Assembly: GCF_004146235.1 (NCBI RefSeq)
Contig: NZ_SELO01000005.1
Span: forward strand, 147,282-211,281
Reading direction: 5' to 3'
Length of the DNA stretch: 64,000 bases
From: Tropicimonas sp. IMCC6043
Lineage (GTDB): Bacteria; Pseudomonadota; Alphaproteobacteria; Rhodobacterales; Rhodobacteraceae
The position numbers and the translations under genes are program-made. Shown here in pieces: positions 51,939 through 61,497 of this stretch (within the stretch, counting starts at the first letter, position 1; every line of letters starts with the position of its first letter). Under the pieces are notes generated by a model. It was not told where the DNA came from and ran no database searches. It saw nothing but the letters and a program-made list of their open reading frames with translations.

Positions 51939-53078
51939 TTGGAGAAAGTTTCTTCCCCACCCCCCCTCGCACCACCCACCTCGGAAGGAACCAGGCTGGT
52001 CTGGCTTCGTCTCTTGCGCTCTCGCCGGGTGGGCATTGCGACCTTCTACAGATTGATGAACGACCATGCCGGCGATGCCGCGGCCGCGCTCGACGCGCTC
52101 CCGGGTGTCGCCGCCCGGGCCGGCGTCGCGGGCTACGCGGCCTGTCCGCCGGAGCTTGCGGAACGCGAGTTCCTCGCCGGCGAGAGATGTGGCGCGCGGC
52201 CGCTCTTCATCGGCGAAACCGACTATCCCAACGCGTTGACCGATCTCGCCGACCCGCCGCCCATGCTCTGGGTCCGCGGCCGCGGCGCCCTGGCACGGCG
52301 CCCCGCAATCGCGCTTGTCGGGGCCCGCAACGCCTCGAGCCTTGGCCTGCGCACCGCGCGCGCCCTGGCACAGGGGCTCGGCCGCGCTGGTCATGTTATC
52401 GCCTCCGGCCTCGCTCGCGGCATCGACGCGGCCGCCCATTCGGCCGCTCTCGAGACCGGCACCATCGCGGTCGTCGCCGGCGGTGTGGATGTCGTCTACC
52501 CGCGCGAGAACGCAGAGCTCACGCGGCAGATCGCCGAAGACGGCCTGATCCTGTCAGAGATGCCCATCGGCATGCGCCCGCAGGCCCGCCATTTCCCGCG
52601 CCGCAATCGCATCGTCTCCGGCCTCTCGGCGGCCGTGGTCGTGGTCGAGGCCGCCGCCCGCTCCGGCACGTTGATCACGGCACGCGAGGCGCTCGACCTT
52701 GGCCGCGACGTGCTCGCGGTCCCCGGCCACCCGTTCGACAGCCGCGCTTCGGGCTGCAACATGCTGATCCGCGACGGCGCAACGCTGGTCCGTGGCGCAG
52801 AGGACGTGCTGGAAGCGCTCGCGCCTTTCGCCGCCGCAGAGAACCGCAGCGCTTGCCCAGACGCGACCGCAGCCGCGGCGGTCCCACCACCTGCCGTGGC
52901 GGACGACTCGATGCGCGCACGCATCCTGTCTCTGCTCGGCGCGGCGCCGATCGCCGAGGACCAGCTCCGGCGCGATCTCACGCTGCCTGGCGAGGCGGTG
53001 TCCGGCCTGCTTCTCGAGCTGGAACTGGAAGGCGCGATCCACCGCCAGCCGGGCGGGCTCTTGGCGCGACCGGCTTGA
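51939..53078 (+). CDS. dprA: DNA-processing protein DprA
   Basis: 379 aa. The Rossmann fold loads RecA onto incoming single-stranded DNA during natural transformation. IALVGARNASSLGLRTARAL and GRAGHVIASGLARGIDAAAH are the main Rossmann motifs, RHFPRRNRIVSGLSAAVVVV the ssDNA/nucleotide region, and SGTLITAREALDLGRDVLAV the late motif. The C terminus has a winged-helix-like DprA-WH domain. The start is TTG 51939, with GGAGCG about 10 nt upstream. The preceding 362 bp (51577-51938) contain no gene I can support. topA follows on the same strand. Confidence 0.94.
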   Translation: MEKVSSPPPLAPPTSEGTRLVWLRLLRSRRVGIATFYRLMNDHAGDAAAALDALPGVAARAGVAGYAACPPELAEREFLAGERCGARPLFIGETDYPNALTDLADPPPMLWVRGRGALARRPAIALVGARNASSLGLRTARALAQGLGRAGHVIASGLARGIDAAAHSAALETGTIAVVAGGVDVVYPRENAELTRQIAEDGLILSEMPIGMRPQARHFPRRNRIVSGLSAAVVVVEAAARSGTLITAREALDLGRDVLAVPGHPFDSRASGCNMLIRDGATLVRGAEDVLEALAPFAAAENRSACPDATAAAAVPPPAVADDSMRARILSLLGAAPIAEDQLRRDLTLPGEAVSGLLLELELEGAIHRQPGGLLARPA

Positions 53079-53083
53079 ACGGC

Positions 53084-53106
53084 AAAAAAATCCACCCGTA
53101 GGGTGG
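53084..53106 (-). terminator. Antisense-oriented intrinsic terminator between dprA and topA
   Basis: CCACCC-GTA-GGGTGG (53092-53106) is a perfect 6-bp hairpin. Read on the minus strand it is followed by ATTTTTTT (A7 at 53084-53090 on the plus strand). Thus it would stop transcription coming from the topA side toward dprA, although both flanking genes are on the plus strand. On the plus strand only a GC-rich tail follows, so it would be a poor terminator of dprA. Confidence 0.55.
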
Positions 53107-53197
53107 CGCCGAGCCGCGGCGGCGGCGCATTGACAAGCCCCCGATGTCACCACATGTTCCGCCGCCAATCGCAGATCTTTCGCTTGCAGGTTTCCTT

Positions 53198-55783
53198 ATG
53201 CCCGTTGTCGTCGTCGAATCGCCCGCCAAGGCAAAGACAATCAACAAATACCTCGGCGACGATTTCACCGTGCTCGCGTCCTACGGCCATGTCCGGGACC
53301 TGCCGCCCAAAGATGGCTCGGTCGACCCGGAGCACGACTTCGAAATGACCTGGGAGGTCGGAAACGATTCCCGAAAACATATCAAGGCCATCGCCGACGC
53401 GCTGAAGGACGACAACGCGCTGATCCTCGCCACCGACCCCGACCGCGAGGGCGAGGCGATCTCCTGGCATCTCGAGGAGGCGCTTCGCAAACGCCGGGCG
53501 ATCAAGAAGGACACGCCGGTCTCCCGCGTCGTCTTCAATGCCATCACCAAATCGGCGGTGACCGAGGCGATGAAGAACCCGCGCCAGGTCGACCAGCCGC
53601 TGGTCGACGCCTATCTCGCCCGCCGCGCGCTCGACTACCTTGTCGGCTTCAACCTCTCGCCTGTGCTCTGGCGCAAGCTTCCCGGCGCCCGTTCGGCCGG
53701 CCGCGTGCAATCGGTCTGCCTGCGCCTCATCGTCGAGCGCGAGATGGAGATCGAGGCGTTCCGGGCTCAGGAATACTGGACCGTGAAGGCGATCCTCGCC
53801 ACACCGCGCGGCCAGACCTACGAGGCGCGGCTGGTGACGCTCGCGGGCAAGAAGCTCGACCGGTTCGATATCGGCAACGCGCCCGCCGCCGAACTCGCCG
53901 TGCAGGCGATCACCTCGCGCGACCTCACGGTCACCGGGGTCGAGGCCAAGCCCGCCAGCCGCAACCCGTCGCCGCCCTTCATGACCTCGACCCTGCAACA
54001 GGAGGCCAGCCGCAAGTTCGGGATGGGCGCGAGGGCCACGATGAGCGCAGCGCAGCGGCTCTACGAAGCCGGACTGATCACCTATATGCGGACCGACGGG
54101 ATCGATATGGCGCCCGAAGCGGTCTCCGCGGCGCGCGAGGCGATCGCAGCGCGCTACGGCAAGGACTACGTTCCCGCGAGCCCGCGGATCTACAAGAACA
54201 AGGCTAAGAACGCGCAGGAAGCGCATGAATGTATCCGCCCCACCGATATGACGCGGGATGCCGGCGAATTGAGGATCTCCGAGCCTGACCAGCGCAAGCT
54301 ATACGACCTGATCTGGAAGCGGACGCTGGCAAGCCAGATGGAAGCGGCGCGGCTCGAGCGGACTGTGGTCGACGTGGCCAGCGCCGACGGCCAGGTTGAG
54401 CTGCGTGCCAACGGCCAGGTGGTGCTCTTCGACGGATTTCTGCGCGTCTACGAGGAAGGCCGCGACGACGTCACCGGCGACGAAGACGACAAGCGTCTGC
54501 CCCAGGTCATGCAGGGCGAGAAGGCCGAGAAGCGCGAGATCACGCCCGAGCAGCATTTCACCCAGCCGCCGCCGCGCTATACGGAGGCGACGCTGGTCAA
54601 GCGGATGGAGGAACTCGGCATCGGCCGTCCCTCGACCTATGCCTCGATCGTCACCACGATCCAGGAGCGCGGCTATGTCCGCAAGGACAAGAACCGGCTT
54701 TTCCCGGAGGACAAGGGGCGGCTCGTCATCGCCTTCCTGATGAACTACTTCCGCAAGTATGTCGGCTACGACTTTACCGCCGGACTGGAAGAGGAACTCG
54801 ACCACGTTTCCGCCGGCGACGCCGATTACAAGGCGGTCCTGGCGAAGTTCTGGCGGGATTTCTCCGCCGCGATTTCCGAGACATCCGAGCTGCGCATCAC
54901 GGACGTCCTGGAAAAGATCAACGAGGTGCTGGAGCCGCATCTCTTCCCCCCGAACGAAGAGGGCACGGACCCGCGCGCCTGCCCGAACTGCGGCTCGGGT
55001 AGGCTCTCGATGCGCACCGCGCGTTCGGGCGGCGCCTTCATCGGCTGCTCGAACTACCCCGAATGCCGCTATACGCGCCCCTTCGGCCCGCCCGGCACGG
55101 AGGAGAGCGGCATCGGCCCGGACGGCAAGCTTCTGGGCTACGACAAGGACGACAAGATCACCCTGCGCGACGGCCGGTTCGGGCCCTATGTGCAGCGAGG
55201 CGACGCGAGCGAGGACAACCCGAAGCCGCCGCGCTCGAGCCTCCCCAAGGGGTGGCGCGCCGAGGATATGGACCTCGAGAAGGCGCTGACCCTGCTCAGC
55301 CTGCCGCGCGAGATCGGCGCGCATCCCGAAGGCGGCACGATCACCGCGAATTTCGGCCGCTTCGGCCCCTATATCGCCCACCAGCTGCCCGACGAGGAAA
55401 AGCCCGTCTACGCCAATCTCAAGGACCCCGCAGAGGTGTTCGAGATCGGCATGAACCGGGCGGTGGAACTGCTTGCCGAGAAACGCGCCAATCCGCGCGG
55501 CCGCGGGCGCGGCGCGGCCGCCAAGCCGTTGAGAGAGCTTGGCGAGCACCCCGAGAAGGGCGGACCCGTCAATGTCATGGAGGGCCGCTACGGGCCCTAT
55601 GTGAAGTGGGACAAAATCAATGCCACGCTCCCCAGCGAGACCGATCCGCAGACAGTCACATTGGAACAGGCGCTCGAGTTGATTTCCGCCAAGGCATCGA
55701 AGAAGGGCGGCCGCAAGAAGGCCGCGCCGAAGAAGGCGGGGGCCAAGGCGAAACCGGCGGCATCCGGGGACGCCGCCAAGTAG
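53198..55783 (+). CDS. topA: DNA topoisomerase I
   Basis: 861 aa type IA topoisomerase that relaxes negative supercoils. TOPRIM domain: VVVESPAKAKTINKYLG and LATDPDREGEAISWHL. The active tyrosine is Y296 in AGLITYMRTDGIDM. There is one C4 zinc ribbon (CPNCGSGRLSMRT, CSNYPEC), then topoisomerase C-terminal repeats (DGRFGPYVQRG, FGRFGPYIAH, EGRYGPYVKWD) and a Lys/Ala-rich tail. ATG 53198 begins the family sequence MPVVVVESPAK; the frame is open from 53144. A hairpin starting at its stop codon lies before the convergent DUF1127 gene. Confidence 0.97.
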   Translation: MPVVVVESPAKAKTINKYLGDDFTVLASYGHVRDLPPKDGSVDPEHDFEMTWEVGNDSRKHIKAIADALKDDNALILATDPDREGEAISWHLEEALRKRRAIKKDTPVSRVVFNAITKSAVTEAMKNPRQVDQPLVDAYLARRALDYLVGFNLSPVLWRKLPGARSAGRVQSVCLRLIVEREMEIEAFRAQEYWTVKAILATPRGQTYEARLVTLAGKKLDRFDIGNAPAAELAVQAITSRDLTVTGVEAKPASRNPSPPFMTSTLQQEASRKFGMGARATMSAAQRLYEAGLITYMRTDGIDMAPEAVSAAREAIAARYGKDYVPASPRIYKNKAKNAQEAHECIRPTDMTRDAGELRISEPDQRKLYDLIWKRTLASQMEAARLERTVVDVASADGQVELRANGQVVLFDGFLRVYEEGRDDVTGDEDDKRLPQVMQGEKAEKREITPEQHFTQPPPRYTEATLVKRMEELGIGRPSTYASIVTTIQERGYVRKDKNRLFPEDKGRLVIAFLMNYFRKYVGYDFTAGLEEELDHVSAGDADYKAVLAKFWRDFSAAISETSELRITDVLEKINEVLEPHLFPPNEEGTDPRACPNCGSGRLSMRTARSGGAFIGCSNYPECRYTRPFGPPGTEESGIGPDGKLLGYDKDDKITLRDGRFGPYVQRGDASEDNPKPPRSSLPKGWRAEDMDLEKALTLLSLPREIGAHPEGGTITANFGRFGPYIAHQLPDEEKPVYANLKDPAEVFEIGMNRAVELLAEKRANPRGRGRGAAAKPLRELGEHPEKGGPVNVMEGRYGPYVKWDKINATLPSETDPQTVTLEQALELISAKASKKGGRKKAAPKKAGAKAKPAASGDAAK

Positions 55784-55801
55784 CCGCGCCGACGGCGCGG
55801 C
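55783..55801. terminator. Hairpin between convergent topA and DUF1127 gene
   Basis: GCCGCGCC-GAC-GGCGCGGC (arms 55783-55790 and 55794-55801) is a perfect 8-bp stem with a 3-base loop, beginning at the last base of the topA stop. No T-tract occurs on either side, so it is only a possible bidirectional terminator. Confidence 0.5.
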
Positions 55802-55802
55802 G

Positions 55803-56036
55803 TCAGATCAGCCAGAACGGCTTGCGCAACTCTTCAGAGACCATCTCGGGCGTGAGGCCGACATCCCTTAGCTGATGCGGAGTGAGCTGCGCGAGGACGC
55901 GGCGCGAACGTCGGTTGCGGTCCCATTTCACCAAAGTTGCCGCCACCAAGACCAGAAGATCGGCTGCAAGCGGTCGCGTGCGATACGCCTTCAGGCTGTC
56001 GAGCCGGCTTGCCGTGGTGGAAGAATCTTGTGCCAT
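55803..56036 (-). CDS. DUF1127 (YjiS-like) small protein
   Basis: 77 aa. The C-terminal half, WDRNRRSRRVLAQLTPHQLRD then VGLTPEMVSEELRKPFW, is the DUF1127/YjiS motif: arginine-rich then short helical with an invariant LRDVGL-like turn. Such proteins in alphaproteobacteria bind RNA and affect small RNA turnover in some species (e.g. CcaF1 in Rhodobacter), but the role here is unproved. Divergent from the MocR-type regulator gene, sharing an 88-bp AT-rich intergenic region with two dyads. Confidence 0.9.
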   Translation of the reverse strand: MAQDSSTTASRLDSLKAYRTRPLAADLLVLVAATLVKWDRNRRSRRVLAQLTPHQLRDVGLTPEMVSEELRKPFWLI

Positions 56037-56047
56037 GGGACTCTCCT

Positions 56048-56093
56048 ATTGTATCGACACAATTCTTGCATTATCTGCAACAATCGAGATAAT
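56048..56093. promoter_or_regulatory. Paired dyads between DUF1127 and MocR genes
   Basis: ATTGT-ATCGAC-ACAAT (56048-56063) and ATTATC-N12-GATAAT (56070-56093) are two inverted repeats in a short AT-rich divergent promoter region. MocR/GntR regulators usually bind such repeats near their own promoter, so autoregulation and control of the DUF1127 gene are plausible, though not demonstrated. Confidence 0.5.
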
Positions 56094-56124
56094 TGTGAAA
56101 TTGTCTCGCGTCGAGGAAAGTATT

Positions 56125-57522
56125 GTGACGGATACAAAATGGTATGCCGAAATCGACCTCTCGGGGCGCTCGAAATACAAGGCGCTGGCGGACCACCTTG
56201 AAAAATCCATAGAGGATGGGTCTTTGCCGGTCGGACACCAGCTCCCGCCGGTGCGTCAGCTGGCCTGGGATCTCGGGGTTACACCGGGCACGGTGGCGCG
56301 CGCCTATGGTCAGCTCACTGATGCGGGGCATCTCGAAGCCGTCGTCGGACGCGGCACATTCGTCGCGCCGAAGCGGGCCTCGGTCGCCGACGACATCTGG
56401 TCGCGCTCCTCGCTTCAGGACGATGGAACGATCAATCTCTTCAGCCCCCGCCTCCCCGACATGGGGCAGGTCGCGGCGGTTCGGCGCGCGTTACGGGAAG
56501 TCGCGGATGGTCCGGTCAAGGACCTCGTCGAATATCCCGACCGCGCAGGCTTCAGGCCCGCACGTGAGGCGGTCGTCTCCTGGCTGGCGGACATGCCGCT
56601 GGGCAGCATCGGGGAAAAGGACGTGGTTCTCTGCCATGGCGGGCAGAACGCGATATCGTTGGTGCTCCAGGCCGCACTGCGCGACCCGCATCCAACCATC
56701 CTGGTCGAGGATCTTTCCTATGCGGGCTTCCGGCGGGCGGCGGAAATGCTGCGCATCGAAGTGGTCGGCGTTCCGTGCGACAGTGAGGGCCTGATCCCCG
56801 AAGAGGTCGGGCGACTTGCCCGGCGGACCGGCGCGCGCCTGCTCTGCACCTCGGCCGAGGTGCACAACCCGACCGGCCTGCACACCCCGCGGGCCCGCCG
56901 CGAAGCGATCGTCACCGCCTGCCAGCGCGCCGACAACGTCCAGATCCTGGAAGATGATTGCTACCGGATCGGCCCGGCCCGCGCGCCGGGCTACCGCGCG
57001 CTCTGGCCCGAGGGCGCCTGGTACATCTCCTCGATCTCCAAGACCATCACGCCGGCCTTGCGGATCGGTTTCGCCGTGGCGCCCGAGGGCCGCTATGCCG
57101 AGCTGCGCCGCGCCGCCGAATACGGCTTCTTCGGCCTCGCCCGACCGCTCGCGGAAGTCGCGCGGATCGTGTTGAGCGATCCGGAGACGCGGGCGATCAC
57201 CGAGCGCGTCCGCAGCCGCGTCGGCGCCTATGTGCGGGCGGCGGTGAACATGCTGGGCGGGTTCGACCTCACATGGCACGAAGACGTTCCCTTTCTCTGG
57301 CTCTCCCTGCCGCGCGGCTGGCGCGCGGCGGAATTCTCCCTCGCGGCGGAGCGGGCCGGCATCCGGATCCGCTCGGCGGAGGAATTTACCCTGCGCGAGG
57401 GGCGCGCGCCGCACTCGGTGCGCATCGCCGTCAACGGACAGATCCCGCTCGACCGCTTCGAGGCGGCGATGGCCACTCTGCGCGACCTGCTCACCAATCC
57501 ACCCGATCACATGGCGGTTTAA
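56125..57522 (+). CDS. MocR-type GntR-family PLP-dependent transcription regulator
   Basis: 465 aa. The N-terminal GntR winged helix (~1-80: [40 protein letters not shown]) binds DNA; the rest has the fold of class I aminotransferases. The PLP lysine is in [16 protein letters not shown], with Asp in [10 protein letters not shown] and [15 protein letters not shown] also conserved. GTG 56125 has GAGGAAAG upstream, the best start; the frame is open to 55882. Such regulators sense amino compounds. The scoAB genes follow 115 bp later; a link is not implied. Confidence 0.92.
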   Translation: MTDTKWYAEIDLSGRSKYKALADHLEKSIEDGSLPVGHQLPPVRQLAWDLGVTPGTVARAYGQLTDAGHLEAVVGRGTFVAPKRASVADDIWSRSSLQDDGTINLFSPRLPDMGQVAAVRRALREVADGPVKDLVEYPDRAGFRPAREAVVSWLADMPLGSIGEKDVVLCHGGQNAISLVLQAALRDPHPTILVEDLSYAGFRRAAEMLRIEVVGVPCDSEGLIPEEVGRLARRTGARLLCTSAEVHNPTGLHTPRARREAIVTACQRADNVQILEDDCYRIGPARAPGYRALWPEGAWYISSISKTITPALRIGFAVAPEGRYAELRRAAEYGFFGLARPLAEVARIVLSDPETRAITERVRSRVGAYVRAAVNMLGGFDLTWHEDVPFLWLSLPRGWRAAEFSLAAERAGIRIRSAEEFTLREGRAPHSVRIAVNGQIPLDRFEAAMATLRDLLTNPPDHMAV

Positions 57523-57606
57523 ACGGCGCGCGGCCTGGTTCGCCCCGACCCGCGCACCGCCGCATTGCAGCATTCATTTGACAGCCACGCACTCTCCCGG
57601 CACAAA

Positions 57607-57619
57607 CCTTGATTCAAGG
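57607..57619. promoter_or_regulatory. Palindrome CCTTGA-T-TCAAGG upstream of scoAB
   Basis: A perfect 6-bp dyad with a one-base centre, 18 bp before the scoA ATG and just before the GGGAGG ribosome site. A TTGACA hexamer lies nearby (57578-57583), though no clear -10 element is at the right spacing. It is a candidate operator for the CoA-transferase operon. Confidence 0.45.
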
Positions 57620-57637
57620 CACAACGGGAGGTTCTCC

Positions 57638-58342
57638 ATGCACAAGGTTTACGGCAGCGCGACCGAAGCGCTGGACGGGTTGCTGCACGACGGCATGCTG
57701 ATCGCCGCCGGGGGCTTCGGCCTCTGCGGCATCCCCGAGCTGCTGATCGACGCCATCGTGGCGAGCGGCGTGAAGGATCTGACAGTGGCGTCAAACAATT
57801 GCGGCGTCGACGGGTTCGGCCTCGGCAAGCTGCTCGACACCAAGCAGATCCGGAAGATGATGTCGTCCTATGTGGGCGAGAACGCGGAGTTCATGCGGCA
57901 GTTTCTCTCCGGCGAACTGGAGCTGGAATTCAACCCGCAGGGCACGCTGGCCGAGCGGATGCGCGCGGCGGGGCACGGCATTCCGGGCTTCTACACCAAG
58001 ACCGGCGTCGGCACGGTGATTGCCGAGGGCAAGGAGCACAAGGAGTTCAACGGCGAGACCTATATCCTCGAAGAGGGCATCTTCGCCGACCTCTCCATCG
58101 TCAAGGCGTGGAAGGCCGACCCGACCGGCAACCTCGTCTTCCGCAAGACCGCACGCAACTTCAACCCACCGGCGGCAATGTGCGGGCGCGTCTGCGTGGT
58201 CGAGGTCGAAGAAATCGTGCCCACCGGCTCGATCGACCCCGACCATATCCACCTGCCCGGCATCTTCGTTCACCGCCTGATCCAGGGCGAGCACGAGAAG
58301 CGTATCGAGCAGCGCACAACACGGAAGAAGGAGCAGGCCTGA
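57638..58342 (+). CDS. scoA: 3-oxoacid CoA-transferase subunit A
   Basis: 234 aa. Two-subunit CoA transferase (succinyl-CoA:3-ketoacid or acetate/acetoacetate type) that activates or salvages acetoacetate. Family landmarks are [60 protein letters not shown] and [20 protein letters not shown] 57638 has GGGAGG at spacing 6; the frame is open to 57578. Its stop shares TGATG with the scoB start, so the two subunits are coupled. Confidence 0.96.
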   Translation: MHKVYGSATEALDGLLHDGMLIAAGGFGLCGIPELLIDAIVASGVKDLTVASNNCGVDGFGLGKLLDTKQIRKMMSSYVGENAEFMRQFLSGELELEFNPQGTLAERMRAAGHGIPGFYTKTGVGTVIAEGKEHKEFNGETYILEEGIFADLSIVKAWKADPTGNLVFRKTARNFNPPAAMCGRVCVVEVEEIVPTGSIDPDHIHLPGIFVHRLIQGEHEKRIEQRTTRKKEQA

Positions 58343-58968
58343 TGCCCTGGGATCGCAACGAGATGGCGGCTCGGGCCGCACAGGAACTCGAAGACGGCAT
58401 GTACGTGAATCTCGGCATCGGCATCCCGACGCTGGTGGCGAACTACATCCCCGAGGGCGTCGAGGTCACGCTGCAATCGGAGAACGGCATGCTCGGCATG
58501 GGCCCCTTCCCCTACGAGGGCGAAGAGGATGCCGACCTGATCAACGCAGGAAAGCAGACGATCACCGAACTGCCGCAGACCGCCTATTTCGATTCGGCGA
58601 CCTCCTTCGGCATGATCCGCGGCGGCAAGATCGCCATGGCGATCCTGGGCGCGATGGAAGTGGCCGAGAATGGCGACCTCGCGAACTGGATGATCCCGGG
58701 CAAGCTGGTCAAGGGAATGGGCGGTGCGATGGACCTCGTCGCCGGCGTCGGCCGCGTCGTCGTGGTGATGGATCACACCAACAAGAAGGGCGAATCGAAG
58801 ATCCTGCACCGCTGCACCCTGCCGCTCACCGGCAAGGGCGTGGTGGACCGGATCATCACCAATCTCTGCGTGCTCGACGTGACCCACAAGGGGCTTCACA
58901 TTCAGGAACTCGCGCCGGGCGTCTCCCGCGAGGAGGTTCTGGCCGCCACCGAGGCGACGATCGTCTGA
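58342..58968 (+). CDS. scoB: 3-oxoacid CoA-transferase subunit B
   Basis: 208 aa. The catalytic glutamate that forms the CoA thioester is in [17 protein letters not shown]. Other landmarks are [39 protein letters not shown] and [20 protein letters not shown]. Start ATG 58342 overlaps the scoA stop by one base (TGATG). A hairpin at 58988-59011 follows 20 bp later. Substrate preference between acetoacetate/succinyl-CoA and other acids cannot be told from sequence. Confidence 0.96.
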   Translation: MPWDRNEMAARAAQELEDGMYVNLGIGIPTLVANYIPEGVEVTLQSENGMLGMGPFPYEGEEDADLINAGKQTITELPQTAYFDSATSFGMIRGGKIAMAILGAMEVAENGDLANWMIPGKLVKGMGGAMDLVAGVGRVVVVMDHTNKKGESKILHRCTLPLTGKGVVDRIITNLCVLDVTHKGLHIQELAPGVSREEVLAATEATIV

Positions 58969-58987
58969 GACCTGCACACGACATTGG

Positions 58988-59011
58988 CCCGACGGAAACC
59001 GCTCCGTCGGG
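58988..59011 (+). terminator. Hairpin downstream of scoB
   Basis: CCCGACGGA (58988-58996) and TCCGTCGGG (59003-59011) form a perfect 9-bp stem with a 6-base loop. It is correctly placed to end scoAB. Only a mixed sequence without T-run follows, so termination may depend on Rho or the hairpin may protect the 3' end. Confidence 0.6.
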
Positions 59012-59192
59012 TCGATCTGCGCAAGACCGACAGGCGTAGAGACCGGGTCACTCTTTCCCGGTCGCGGCCGGAACGAAGCGCCTACGCCGGCCCGACGAGG
59101 CGCCATGGTGCCACAGCAAACGCCCCGGAATTCCTTTTTCCATCATAAACAATTTCACATTACAGCCTCAGTTACCCTCTAATCGGGAAATA

Positions 59193-60209
59193 ATGACACC
59201 GAGCATGAGCAGCCCTTCACTCCCTCCCCCCCAGTCCCCCGCCAGCCAGGGCTGGCGCGACGTCGCGCTTCTGGGCGGGCTTCTCTGCCTGTTCCTTGCC
59301 GGCCTTGCCGGGCTGGCCACGGCGACCGGGTGGGAGGAAACGCTGGAGCAGATCCGCCGCCTGAGCTGGCTCCAGGTCGCCGCGCTGCTCGGCCTCTCGC
59401 TCTGCAACTACCTCCTGCGCAGCGCCCGCTGGCATGTCTTTGCCCGCAGCCTCGGCCTGCCAACCCGCCTCGTCCAGGACATCCGCCATTTCCTCGGCGG
59501 CTTCGCCATGACGGTGACACCGGGCCGGGTGGGCGAATTGATCCGCATGCGCTGGCTCCGGCGCGAGACCGGCTGGAGCTTCGAGCGGACCGCTCCGCTC
59601 GTCCTGGTCGACCGCGCGTCGGACCTCGCGGCAATGGGCATTCTCCTTGCCATTGCCCTGGCGTTCTCGACCGTCGGAATCGGCGGAGCGCTGCCAGTGG
59701 TTCTGCTGGCGCTTGGCGCCGCCTATGTTGCCACCCATCCGCGCCTGCTGGCCTGGGTCGTCACGCAGGCCTACCGCGCGCTCGGCCGCTGGCCCCGTAT
59801 CTTCGGCCGCATCCGCCAGGCGGCCCGCTCGCTGCGGCATTTCTCCAAGCCCGGCATCCTGACGCTGGCCCTGGCGCTCGGCACCGCCGGCTGGCTTGCC
59901 GAGGGCTACGCCTTTCACCTCCTTCTCGGATGGATGGGCGCCGAGGTCGGCCTTTGGAGCGCCGTCGCGATCTTCGTCTTCTCCACGCTTGCCGGCGGGC
60001 TCACCGGTGCGCCGGGAGGTGTCGGCGGCGCAGAGGCCGCGATGATCGCCCTGCTGAAACTGCAGGGTGTGCCGCTGGAGGTCTCGGTTCCGGCGACCGC
60101 CGTTATCCGGCTCACCACCCTCTGGTTCGCCATTCTCATCGGACTGGCTGTCTTCCCGATCGCGGAGCGACAGTCAAAAAAGGCGCGTCATGACCTGGAA
60201 GCAATGTGA
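59193..60209 (+). CDS. Flippase-like integral membrane protein (LPG synthase TM region/AglD family)
   Basis: 338 aa with about eight membrane helices and a proline-rich N terminus. LRSARWHVFARSLGLPTRLV, TPGRVGELIRMRWLRRETGW and GAPGGVGGAEAAMIALLKLQ are the UPF0104 (AglD, lysylphosphatidylglycerol synthetase TM region) signatures. These proteins are thought to flip or handle lipid-linked sugars or lipids. ATG 59193 has GGGA upstream. It overlaps the DprE1-like gene by 20 bp, so the product is made together with that enzyme. Confidence 0.85.
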   Translation: MTPSMSSPSLPPPQSPASQGWRDVALLGGLLCLFLAGLAGLATATGWEETLEQIRRLSWLQVAALLGLSLCNYLLRSARWHVFARSLGLPTRLVQDIRHFLGGFAMTVTPGRVGELIRMRWLRRETGWSFERTAPLVLVDRASDLAAMGILLAIALAFSTVGIGGALPVVLLALGAAYVATHPRLLAWVVTQAYRALGRWPRIFGRIRQAARSLRHFSKPGILTLALALGTAGWLAEGYAFHLLLGWMGAEVGLWSAVAIFVFSTLAGGLTGAPGGVGGAEAAMIALLKLQGVPLEVSVPATAVIRLTTLWFAILIGLAVFPIAERQSKKARHDLEAM

Positions 60210-61497
60210 CTATACCGGCTGGGGCCGTGTCTATCACGCCCGCGGCGAGCTTGCTCGCCCGGAGCGGGCATCGGCCCTCGCACGTATCGCCAGCCAGACA
60301 CCCTGCCCCGCCATCGGCCAGCGCCGTTCCTATGCGGATGGCTGCCTGAACGACGGCGGACGCGCGCTGCTCACCGAGCGGCTCGACCGTTTCCTCGGCT
60401 TCGAAGAGGAGACCGGCCTGCTCGAGGTGGAATCAGGCTGCAAGCTGGCCGATATCGTCACCCATTTCGGCCGCCGCGGCTGGCTGCCCGCGGTTCTGCC
60501 CGGCACCGGTTTCGCCACCGTGGGCGGCGCGATCGGCATGGATGTTCACGGCAAGAACCATCACCACGTCGGCAGCTTCGGCCAGCATGTCGAATCTCTC
60601 ACCCTCGCCCTGCCCGACGGACCGCGCGAGGTCGCGCCCGGCGACCCGCTCTTTGCGGCCACCATCGGCGGCCTCGGCCAGACCGGACCGATCATCCGCG
60701 CGACACTCCGGATGCAGAAGATCCGCGGCGACGTGATGATGGTGACCGAGCGCCGCATCCCCGATCTCGCCTCCTATTTCGACCATCTCGACGCGAGCCA
60801 GGCGACCTACACCGTCGGCTGGATCGACGCGACGGCGCGCGGCGCGGCTCTGGGGCGCGGCATCCTCGAGGAGGGCGAGACCGGCCCGGGCCTCGTGCCG
60901 CCCGCCAAGCGCGGCACGCGCGTGCCGCTGGACGCGCCGCATGCCGCGCTCTCCGGTCCAGTCGTGCGCAGCTTCAACGCTGCCTATTTCCGCCGCGTTC
61001 CCGAGCGCGGGCGCACGGTGGTCAAGCCGCTGGAGGATTTCTTCTTCCCGCTCGACAAGATCCACGACTGGAACCGCCTCTATGGAAAGCGCGGCTTCCA
61101 CCAGTTCCAATGCGTCGTTCCGCTTGCCGAGCGCGAGATCCTGCGGGCCATGCTCAAGGATGTCGGCACGGCGGGCCTCGCGTCCCCGCTCGCCGTCATC
61201 AAGCGCATGGGCGCCGGGCGCGGCGGCATGATGTCCTTCCCTACCGAAGGCTATACGCTCGCAATCGACTTTCCCGCCCGCGCCGAGGCGCCCGAGATGA
61301 TCCGCCGCCTGATCGCGATGTGTTTTGAGGCCGGCGGCCGGGTCTATCTTGCCAAAGACGCCTTTGCAGAGGCCTCCCAGATGGACGCGATGTATCCCGA
61401 ACGCGCCGAGTGGGCCGGGATCCTTCACAGCATCGATCCCGGTGAGGCCTATGCCACCGACCTCGTCCGCCGCCTGTCCCTGAGGAGCCTGCCATGA
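60190..61497 (+). CDS. FAD-linked oxidoreductase, DprE1-like
   Basis: 435 aa. A PCMH FAD domain is shown by RRSYADGCLNDGGRALLTER, LPAVLPGTGFATVGGAIGMD and FGQHVESLTLALPDGPREV; DVHGKNHHHVGSFGQHV is strikingly like mycobacterial DprE1 (decaprenylphosphoryl-ribose 2'-oxidase), as is PLAVIKRMGAGRGGMMSFPT further on. It should oxidise a polyprenyl-phosphate sugar at C2. ATG 60190 lies inside the end of the flippase gene; stop and next start overlap in ATGA. With the next gene it forms the epimerase pair. Confidence 0.88.
   Translation: MTWKQCDYTGWGRVYHARGELARPERASALARIASQTPCPAIGQRRSYADGCLNDGGRALLTERLDRFLGFEEETGLLEVESGCKLADIVTHFGRRGWLPAVLPGTGFATVGGAIGMDVHGKNHHHVGSFGQHVESLTLALPDGPREVAPGDPLFAATIGGLGQTGPIIRATLRMQKIRGDVMMVTERRIPDLASYFDHLDASQATYTVGWIDATARGAALGRGILEEGETGPGLVPPAKRGTRVPLDAPHAALSGPVVRSFNAAYFRRVPERGRTVVKPLEDFFFPLDKIHDWNRLYGKRGFHQFQCVVPLAEREILRAMLKDVGTAGLASPLAVIKRMGAGRGGMMSFPTEGYTLAIDFPARAEAPEMIRRLIAMCFEAGGRVYLAKDAFAEASQMDAMYPERAEWAGILHSIDPGEAYATDLVRRLSLRSLP

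Noticed and set aside
57578..57606. Sigma-70 promoter with TTGACA before scoA
   Set aside because: TTGACA at 57578 has no acceptable -10 hexamer at 16-18 bp spacing, so I do not call a promoter there.
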